A stretch of 26,969 bases of DNA, taken from positions 1 through 26,969 of the forward strand of contig JAPEVC010000338.1 in assembly GCA_027946555.1 (NCBI GenBank), in the 5' to 3' direction. This DNA is from Gnomoniopsis sp. IMI 355080 (taxonomy: Eukaryota; Ascomycota; Sordariomycetes; Diaporthales; Gnomoniaceae). The notes beneath the pieces were generated by a model, which ran no database searches, had not been told where the DNA came from, and saw nothing but the letters and a program-made list of their open reading frames with translations. A program made the position numbers and the translations under genes. Of the stretch, positions 19,426-26,969 are shown one piece after another. The number at the start of each line of letters is the position of its first letter. The first letter of the stretch is position 1.

Positions 19426-20682
19426 CCTGTTTTGTCTGTCAGCTCCGGGGTTGCGATGTGTCTTCGTAGCCTGCAAGTAAGATACCGGACCTTTGTATGC
19501 TGGAGCGATCCAATGTGGCGACGGGAAAGGCTATGAGTAAGGCAACAATTTAGGGCTACTCGTCTGGAGTAGTCGCCCGAGTAATCTAACTTTCAATACG
19601 TATGTCCCATGTTGGTGCCGTGAAATATTTTGTGGAAGTTGTTCGCACTCATAAGAGGCCGCTCACAGCATCTTATAGCGACGTAGAACATATGTTAAAT
19701 ACGTCTGAGAAGTTTGTCACCCACTTCCGGCCGTCAGCAGCCCATATTGCTTACTGGCGTGCCCATTCGTTCCTCATGGCTTATAGTTCATGCGCGCGTC
19801 TCTCACACGTGCCCTCCGATGTATCCTGAATGAACGTTGCGAGGGTAGGCATTTACTTTGTACAACATGTTTTGAACCCACCAAATCTTGGCCTGTGCTT
19901 AAATATGATCCTTCTGCGAGGTCCTAGATTTGCGTGCGATAATACATATTTTTCCTTGACTGAGGCATGAGCGGTATAATTGAGACCCTTGCACCGTACA
20001 TGTCCGGCAGATGCCGTCTTCCCCCAACTGAGGCAAGATATGGGGCCGTCGCTGTAAAGCTCAACGAAGGCTGCGAGAATAGTCGATAGGTTAGTCTGGT
20101 AGTGGTCGTTGAGAAAAATTGGTGGGAGCGAGGTCGTATACCGTGCTCGCGCCGTATGCTCTGTGATGTGGAAGCACGATCGACATAATCTGATATTTTA
20201 TATAGCACCTCGCTCTTCCCCAAGGAGAATGTCTTCCCATATGTATTGTATATAATACGTAAAGACCGTACATGTCGTATAGTCATTGTGAAACATTGCA
20301 GCTTGTATGAAAGACACTGGGCCTGAATCTGCTCAGGATTTCAGTAATCGAATCCGTATTGCATGCTTGGCTTGCGGCTCTTGTAGTAATTTGTAGTCCA
20401 GTGGGCATGGGAGAATTCACAATTCTCCGAGCTCCTGCTGCAGATAGGAGGATAGAATGTTTTCGTGAATATGCAGGTACACGAATACTCGGCACCAGTT
20501 ATATTGTCAGATAGGTTGTCACATGCGGCGCAAGGCTTTACCCCTCTCCGATGAGCGCTGTCCCACCAGCTCTGGACTTCTACAGATGTTAGATACAACG
20601 CTGAGCGGAGATAAATTTCCCGTTAAGCGAAGTCTTTTTCATCGTCGAGCTCCGGCTGAAATAGTGCAGAACACAGAACGCG
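19426..20682. other. Gene-poor stretch between the rhodopsin-like pseudogene and the GDSL gene
   Basis: About 1.26 kb with lower GC than the neighbouring genes, lying between two divergent genes. Short frames occur on both strands, but none has a recognisable domain. One Cys-rich minus-strand frame is listed separately. A TATATAAT-like stretch lies near 20249. It may be degraded sequence, but no terminal repeats or transposase remnant were recognised. Confidence 0.4.
20341..20576 (-). CDS. Uncertain Cys-rich exon-like frame
   Basis: On the minus strand an intron-end-like signal (CTAAC followed by TGTAG) lies just before 20576. The frame after it is open to a TGA at 20341 and contains CAAC, CTC, IC and NC cysteine positions plus several aromatic residues. 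No ATG opens this frame nearby, and any upstream exon would run into the start of the GDSL gene. It could be a fragment of a small Cys-rich protein gene or a chance frame. Confidence 0.15.
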
Positions 20683-21931
20683 ATGGACACTATATCTGCC
20701 TTGTCTTGGATGATTGTACTTGCTTCGGCAACGGTCATATATGCTATTCCAGCAGTACCGTTGGCTCCGCCAGAAAGCAGAGGATACTCTTCGATTGTTG
20801 TATTTGGTGACTCCTTCAGCGATAATGGTCGGTCTTATACTCACAACCCCCACCCTTTCTCCCCGGAGGGCAATAACGGCCAATCATTAAAAGCCATCTA
20901 GGCAACGGGTCTTATAGACTTTCCAATGGCACATGGCCTTTGGTACCCCCATAGTACGTGACACTGAATATCCCCCATCAAAGATTCCAGCTCAGACATA
21001 GCTTCATAGTTACCAAGGACTCTTCTCCAACGGCCCCGTCTGGGCGCAATACCTTGCCTCGAATCTTTCTCTACCCTTATATGACTATGCCGTCGGCGGT
21101 GCAACTTCCTCGAACGCCCTAATCCAGGGCTTCACTGGGCCTTCATCCACGATAGCCGTGCCTTCTGTAAGGCCTGACCCCACCCTCTGGCCGCCGATGC
21201 GCCTGCTGTGCTGCAGAGAACCGTCCAGAAACTCCACTTTGGCATGGAGTACGCTGATGATCCTCCTGACCGCCTAGGTCGCAGACCAAGTGACCTCCTT
21301 CCTGTCCGGCCTATCCCCGCAGAACACTACATTCTATCCCTCCTCTTCTGAATTATCCGACCCGCTCTTTGTGATCTGGGCAGGCGCCAACGACATCTTC
21401 TTCGACCCCAACATTTCCGCCGCACAGTCATACCTCGAAATCCAGTCTGCTGCCTCGATACTCCTCGCCGCACACCCTGATGGCAGGCTGCTGACGATTG
21501 CCTCTCCTGATTTGTCGAAGCTGCCTTACGGCTTTTACGCAGACGAATTGACCAAGCGCCAACTTCGGTCTTTTACGGACCTCCTTGCTGTGCTGCTAGA
21601 GGACGGGGCAAGAGCGCGTCGTGACGTGGATAACGTTGACTTGAGGGAGCTTTTCGAGCAATTCGAGTACTTTGCCCAGCCGGAGAAGTATGGAATAGCG
21701 CCCTTGGGTAAGTATGGCAGTTGTTTGGTGGGTGTATATAGCGAGGCCGGCACGAATGGAACAATTGAGCAGTGTGAGGATGTTGAGGGAAGGGTGTACT
21801 GGGACGAGTACCAGTGAGTGTCACCAAATCTGCTACGAATTTGACCATGAGAAAAGCTGAGACACACCCTTAGCCCGACAACTCATACGCATTCGTGGAT
21901 TGCGAAGGACATCCTTGATGCTCTCAGCTAA
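20683..21931 (+). CDS. Secreted GDSL (SGNH) esterase, CE16-like
   Basis: Five exons, 20683-20827, 20902-20953, 21010-21166, 21278-21813 and 21874-21931, join in phase to 315 residues with no internal stop. Introns are 74, 56, 111 and 60 bp; the first has an unusual GTCGGT donor. A hydrophobic signal peptide covers about residues 1-21. SGNH blocks are visible: FGDSFSDNG with nucleophile Ser44, a block II Gly in VGGATSS, GAND with Asn156, and DEYHPTTHTH with Asp294 and His297 as the rest of the triad. The segment NGTWPLVPPYYQGLFSNGPVWAQYLA is typical of fungal GDSL esterases that act on acetylated sugars or plant cell-wall material (carbohydrate esterase family 16 type). Asn-X-Thr/Ser sites suggest glycosylation. 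Substrate is inferred from family only. It appears intact, unlike its rhodopsin-like neighbour. Confidence 0.9.
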
Positions 21932-22395
21932 AAATAGCGAGGATTCAGCAGATGAGCATCTTGCTGAGCAAGTCTATGCCTGAGCAGGGCCTTGACATAT
22001 AGTTTGAGCCTCATAGTCACGTGTTTCCAATGGACTATATGTTCGTGAGGCTGCTGCCCCTCAACTTAGTATTGGCCAGTCCGACAGATCCTTCATATCC
22101 TCATCCATGACCAGTCCATCGAAAAGCAGCCTTGCGGCGGCGGCGCTTTCGAGAGTACAAATTTTGTTTGCAGGGACATAGTTCAGGCTCGCTAGAGCCT
22201 CAAGATCTGCATCTCTGCGAGCCACCATCTAATGTCGACGCAAATTCTTTCAAGTGCAAAAGCTCCTGGTATCAATCCGGCATCGGAAAAAATTGTGTAA
22301 GAAAAGACACTTGGCGAGGCAAAGAGTGACCAGGAATGTTGATTGGCTAAGGCTGACATGGCGCTATTCGAATCAGCGATGCCGAGCGTGAACCA
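21932..22395. other. Convergent intergenic region, no gene seen
   Basis: These 464 bp separate the 3' ends of the GDSL gene (plus) and the Cet1 gene (minus). No coding frame or distinctive repeat was recognised. It should hold both 3' UTRs. Confidence 0.45.
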
Positions 22396-25269
22396 CTACC
22401 GCAAGGGCCCCATGGTAGATATCTTCCTCGCGAGATAGCGTATGTTGTTGACGAAACCCTCGACCAGGAAATCGTAATTATTCGGTGCATCCTGTGCCGC
22501 TCTTTTCCCATGCTCGAACACAGCTTCGGTGTTAAGTTCGATTTCAAGCTCATGCTTCTTCTGCTAAATGATGTAAGGTCCTGTCAGAGGGGCATGCCTG
22601 GGCACAGTCACGGCGTAAGACGGGTGTATCACATACCTGAGGACCAGAACCAGCTTCTGGCTGGGACACCTGGGTAAGATCGACTTGGTAGAGTCCTTGC
22701 CTGTAACTCAATCGATCCTTGTGACGATCAGTCCTGTCAGGCTGGCCGACTCCACCGTCCAACCCATCGAGAGGGCCGTGATAGTCCACTTCCACATTCA
22801 CAGTAATTCGACAGTCTAACAAAGCCTTTGGCATGTGGATGTGCAAATCATCAACCTTGACCTTGATGATCTTGGCAATGATACGGTTGTTCTTATCTCT
22901 TGTGACCCGGATCGACGGCATCCTAGCCCGTCTTTCCTCTAGGAGCCTCAATAGAACTGTTGGCAATGCTTGCACTGGTTCCTTTAAGTCGAGAAAACGG
23001 TCGATTTCCTTAGTGTGGACGTAATTAATAGGCACACGGGGTTCAGCAGCGTTCTTGTTGTTCGGATTCTGGGGGCTGGACAATTTGACCAAAGCGTTCA
23101 AATGCTCATTGAAAAACTTGTGTTTTGACTATTTAATCAACGTCAGCATCTGTACCATTCGCCTAGATGGGGACACACAGATAGTGCAGCACGTACCTCG
23201 TCCATATCGCTGACAAAGTTGGGTGTGTAGTTTGCGTGTGGGTCTAGAACGGCTTCCGCGAGCAATGGCGGTTGGAAGCGGAATCTCTCCCCTCCGTGTC
23301 CTGTCGCCAGATAACCCAATTTCGCTTCAATCTCAAAATGCACGCCAGGTGTCCCATGCAAACTAGTCAGTTCTGATGGATGAACCACATTGAGAAAGAG
23401 AAAATCCGCAACGGACTGTACCACATCGTTGAAGGGAGTGACGTTCGCGATTGTGGGCTCCCACGGCCCCAGCATCTGTGGCTTCAGTGGTTGGGCTGGC
23501 GCTGGGGACGCCTGAGTCGCGACCAGACCCTGGACGTTGGCGCGGGATGCTTCTGGGGAGACATGGCGACTGCCAGCTCGTTCTGGACGAGCAATTGCGT
23601 TGGATGACGGGGCCGAGCCATTGATCTGTGGGTGGTTGATGATAGGCTTGCGGAGGTAGTAGTTCCCATTCTTCAGTTGCTGTCTATCGTAAAGCAGCGC
23701 CCAGACCGGCGCCCGTGCATGTCTCGGTCTGCGCCGAGCTGACATTGTAGCATCGACGTGGTGCGCAGCGGCCGGACGAGAGGAGCTACTGGGCCTATGT
23801 GAGCCATTGGCAAATGGTGGCGGTCGTGGCTCCTGTTGTTCCAGATCTTCTAGTTTGATATCCCTGTCATCCATCTTTCGCTTGGCAGGGGTTGAGCCGC
23901 GCTCGGGTCTGGAGGCGGTCAAAGGTGGAGCCTCGTGATCCAGTTTCACCTGGGCGTCCCTTAGTTGGGCGGGATTCGAAGGGGCTGGTCGTGAGGCGAA
24001 GTCTGCCGGTGGGCCCGAGGGGCCTGAAAGAGACGCTTGAGAGTGGTGCCCAGCGCTGGAAGGAAGGCTGGGAACACGAGTCTTGGGGCTAACACTCACG
24101 CTCCGTTCGCGGTCGCTCTGAGACAAGGAAGCGCGGTGCGGATCGACGGCATGAGGAGGATGATGTTGAGCTGGCGACTGGTCGTAAGCACTTTGAGCTC
24201 TTTGGATCGTAGCTTGGGGCGAGGGCTGCGGCTGAGGCGCGATGCGAGGCGAGGGCTGCTGCGAAGGCTGCACGAGCTGCTGCTGTTGAGAAAATGGGGA
24301 GTATGGGACTCCTGAGGATGGCACTCGTTGCTGATAGGGACTCGATGGCTGGGCAAAGACGCCCCCCCCGACGGACTGTCTCGAGCCCGCCGACAAAGGA
24401 GGGCCGTGAGGTGTGGGCGGCTGTGATGGCGGGCGCATGTGGTCAGAAGACGGCAAGGGATGGTTTGTAGTGATGGGGCTTGCGAATTGCTGGGCCGGGG
24501 GGTATGTGTGATAACTCTGTGCAGAACCTGATCGTCCATGCTGGTGGGTTATAAGATGTGGGCGTGCGCCTCCCGGTGTCCCAATCGGCGGCGTTTGTGG
24601 CATCATGGAAGACCCAGGATAGTAACCAGGAGGATGGCCGGTCGCACTCGGGCTGGCCACGGGGCCAGAGGGTTGTGAGTAGCTGTCCCTGGGGTCTCGC
24701 GGAGGGTAGCCAGCTGATGAAGGATAGCGATTTGACTGTACGGGACTTGCGAGCTCGGGATGAGGGTGACTAGGAAATGGATAGGCTGTGCTGTCGGCCC
24801 TCATAGACGCGACAGGAGTCCTCGTGTAAGGGGATTGGAGGGGTACTGAGCTGGCGCTGGGCGAGCGCATATCGTGGGAGCTGGAGATCTGTTGTAAAGG
24901 AGGAGGCTGTGGTCGGCCTGGAGCAGCATAAGGCGTGGCGACGCCGTGGGGAGGAGGTGACGTGAAGGGTGTCTGCTGGGCGGGGTGGTACTCGCGCGAG
25001 AGGGAACGAGCAGGCGAAGGGTGGATGGACTGGGGATATTCGAAGGGGACAGGTGGACCGTTTTGGATCGGAGTCGAGGGCAGAGGATGCTGCTGCGGTG
25101 GCATTTGCTGTGACTGTTGTGGACGGTGTTGCGAAGTGGGACGAGGCTGTGGTGGGGGTTTGGGCGGAGAGGAAGCTGAAGCAGGAGCTGGAGGAGGGGG
25201 TGGTGGAGCTGCAGCATGAGTTTGCGCAGCAGGGCCGGAGCCATCGTTCAACATGGTCCTGAGATCCAT
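22396..25269 (-). CDS. CET1: mRNA-capping enzyme beta subunit, RNA 5'-triphosphatase (Cet1)
   Basis: Three exons, 25269-23197, 23128-22637 and 22560-22396, join in phase to about 909 residues. Introns are 68 and about 76 bp; the second ends in TAGCAG, a tandem acceptor that could add one Gln. Cet1 removes the gamma phosphate from nascent nuclear pre-mRNA, the first capping step, and partners the guanylyltransferase Ceg1. The metal-dependent triphosphate-tunnel signatures are present: HFEIEAKLG (Glu646, Glu648) and HELEIELN (Glu859, Glu861, Glu863), with SIRVTRDKNNRI between. Residues 1-500 are extremely Pro/Gln/Ser-rich and probably disordered, making the protein much longer than yeast Cet1 (549). 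A segment around 530-560 (APVWALLYDRQ ... YYLRKP) sits where the Ceg1-binding region would be expected. Fungal-type Cet1 is unrelated to the animal cysteine-phosphatase-type enzyme. Confidence 0.93.
22561..22636 (-). other. Last Cet1 intron with tandem TAGCAG acceptor
   Basis: The intron starts with GTATGT after a CCT CAG codon pair. It can end at TAG (exon from 22563) or at CAG (exon from 22560). Both keep the frame and differ by one Gln just before the catalytic KKHELEIEL strand. Confidence 0.7.
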
Positions 25270-25627
25270 GGTGGGCGTTGAAAATCAATTGAACCCAATT
25301 CAAGCGCTCTTGTTCCTTGCTGTTCCTTCTCGTTTTCCCTGTTTGTTGGCTGGAGGAGGCAACGGTGACGATGGGCGACACGTCGGGACAAATGGCGCAG
25401 ACAAAGTAGGCGCGAAAGAAGGCTGTAAGGTTGAGACAGCGGTCGCGCGTCGCAAGGCGTGGAGTGTCGTCAGCGTCGATGGGTGACGTCTTGGTCAAGC
25501 CGCGATGTGTATTGCTTTCAATGATCCCATGCTTGGAGGAGAGGTGTTGAGTTTGATGGATTCAGTACGCGGCTGGATCGGGGACCAGATCGTTTGTCTG
25601 GTTGGGCTGCGAGAGGGTTGCTTTGGC

Positions 25628-25652
25628 GCGGTGCGGTGCGGTGCGGTGCGGT
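25628..25652 (+). repeat. (GCGGT)5 pentanucleotide repeat
   Basis: Five perfect head-to-tail copies of GCGGT, about 360 bp upstream of the Cet1 start codon. Confidence 0.9.
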
Positions 25653-25796
25653 GCGGCGGCGAACAAACGGGCCTATTGCGATGGTCGCATCGTCAAGTGC
25701 AGAGCAGTTCGCAGTCACGCCTGCCAAGTTCGATGGGATTGCCTATGTCGTCCCGTAACACCGCAGTGACAAGTCACAATGGCAATTGCAGGCGCC

Positions 25797-25826
25797 CAGT
25801 CCCAGTCGCAGTCGCAGTCGCAGTCC
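25797..25826 (+). repeat. (CAGTCS)5 hexanucleotide repeat
   Basis: Five head-to-tail hexamers: CAGTCC, three of CAGTCG, then CAGTCC. The tract lies in noncoding DNA upstream of Cet1. Confidence 0.9.
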
Positions 25827-26065
25827 TCTTGTTCAGTGGGCGGTGTCTGCGCCAGACGGCTTGGATCGATGCTGTCGCGGGCGCGACACGCGGCGATGAA
25901 CGAAGCAGAGGGACAGGGAGAAAGCCGAGAAAAGCAGAAGGAAGCCAAGTGCTAAGAGGTGATGTAGCAGTCGAAGGATTAATTGGCTGGCTGGTCAGCC
26001 TGTGACACACCTCGACTGACAGACCAAAAGGCAAGACGAAGCAAAGATATGATACGACACGGTGG

Positions 26066-26140
26066 GAAGCGATGCGAAACGGAGCGAAGCGAAGCGATGC
26101 GATGCGATGCGATGCGACGCGATGCGCTGCGAAACGGAGT
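26066..26140 (+). repeat. Degenerate GATGC/GAAGC pentamer array, 15 units
   Basis: Seventy-five bases keep a strict 5-bp period of G-x-x-G/A-C/T units. GATGC occurs six times and GAAGC three times, with variants GACGC, GCTGC, GAAAC, GGAGC and GGAGT. GAAAC-GGAG recurs near both ends, suggesting internal duplication. Confidence 0.85.
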
Positions 26141-26969
26141 CAGGAGCAAAAAAAAAGTTGCATGTGGCCGGACACTGAAGGTAGGTACTTTGATGTCAGG
26201 TCGCGATGCTCACACAGTGGAGGTCACCCCTAGTTTAGCCAGGGAAGGTGAGTAAGAGAGAGCTCCTCCTAGGCGTGAGAGTGCGTGTGTGAGGCCTGCC
26301 TGGTCTGATAAGAAATACAGCAAACGGCACCCTGACCACTAACAAACAAGTAGCCTCATCTTGGAATATAAGTGGCCGCTATTAGGTACCATACCATGCC
26401 TAGTATGCAAGCAGCGGTCCTTTTCTCGATCCCTCGGAAGCTCTTTGTCCCACTGCTTTTTTTATATGAATTGAATTGATTTGATTTTAGAAGAGAATCG
26501 CCACACGGCCTGGTACATACCTCCCATGTGTTATGTGCATGTGTATACCTTAGGTAGCTTGTGTATGTACTGTATGTACTGTAGTACCTACAGCATCTAG
26601 GTACCCTGGACACCCTGGCCTGCCTGGGCACCTACTTGAATAGTCTTCCGCATAGTTTCCAAGATTCTTTCCCATCCCTCATGATGCAAACAGGTGGTCG
26701 GTTGCACAAGCTGGCAGGGCTGAAGGGGCACACTGAAAACAAACGCAGGTTGCGCGAACGGCACAGCAAACAATAAGCTGGAGAGCTTGGAATGTCCGCT
26801 GCTTACATAAGTCGGCACCCTATCAGGCAGGAGGTACTCCGTACATAGTACATAGTACCACCTTATGTAATGGTAGGGCTGCAAGGCTGGTAGGTCCAGT
26901 ATTCCGTAACTAGGTAGGTCTAGTAGGCAGGCACCACTCAACTGACGTGTTTGCATTTGCCTGCCTACT

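Larger units (their letters stand above)
25270..26969. promoter_or_regulatory. Upstream region of Cet1 and right window edge, no other gene seen
   Basis: About 1.7 kb 5' to the Cet1 start. It contains three short tandem repeat tracts (listed separately) and an A9 run near 26149. Clustered GTAC/TACCTA motifs occur at 26560-26610, 26830-26862 and 26905-26930. Open frames here lack recognisable domains and several are created by the repeats themselves. The Cet1 core promoter is likely in the first few hundred bases, but no clear TATA box was seen. Confidence 0.45.

Noticed and set aside
24770..25498. Frames overlapping the 5' part of CET1 on both strands
   Set aside because: They are shadows of the low-complexity Cet1 N-terminus. 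The Cet1 frame is continuous into the catalytic domain.
1..26969. CRISPR array, intact transposon, biosynthetic or defence cluster
   Set aside because: No regularly spaced repeats with unique spacers, no transposase or reverse transcriptase motifs, no terminal repeats and no set of pathway enzymes were found. The genes present are unrelated in function.

Overview
The window looks like nuclear DNA of a filamentous ascomycete, probably a Sordariomycete and possibly Hypocreales. Evidence for this: short spliceosomal introns (about 49-111 bp, one of 225 bp) with GT..AG ends and fungal CTAAC/CTGAC-type branch sites, moderately GC-rich single-gene transcription units on both strands, and typical ascomycete protein families. 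Placement below class is a guess. Gene models were built by hand by joining exons in phase; no transcript data were used.

Layout, left to right. (1) 273-1249, minus: a four-exon protein with a His...Asn-Cys pair like the permuted papain/LRAT-type hydrolases. (2) 1911-2677, plus: a four-exon CinA C-terminal-like protein. (3) 3316-5139, minus: the GPI-transamidase subunit PIG-S/Gpi17. (4) 6560-8758, plus: a Fat1-type very-long-chain acyl-CoA synthetase/fatty acid transporter with a 7-nt first coding exon and four FarA/FarB-like CCTCGG sites upstream. (5) 9876-10719, plus: a 1-Cys peroxiredoxin with a TATA box and a CCCCT (STRE-like) array. (6) About 3.3 kb without a convincing gene, rich in pyrimidine tracts and TACCTAGGTA-like motifs. 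(7) 14064-17255, plus: an intronless 1063-residue kelch protein of the Mds3/Pmd1 family.

(8) 17.3-22.4 kb has the character of an accessory interval: a fungal rhodopsin-like seven-helix membrane protein gene that looks broken (in-frame TAG plus one exon junction out of phase, minus strand), about 1.2 kb without a convincing gene, then a complete five-exon secreted GDSL esterase (20683-21931, plus). (9) 22396-25269, minus: the mRNA-capping RNA 5'-triphosphatase Cet1 with a very long Pro/Gln/Ser-rich N-terminus. (10) 25270-26969: its upstream region, with three short tandem repeat tracts and no supported gene.

The genes do not form a pathway or biosynthetic cluster. Most are housekeeping (mRNA capping, GPI anchoring, lipid activation, redox defence, nutrient/pH signalling). 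I see no CRISPR array, no intact transposon, no rRNA and no convincing tRNA. The most useful second looks are the decayed rhodopsin-like gene, the clustered promoter motifs, the substituted active site in the CinA-like protein, and the unnamed LRAT-like protein.
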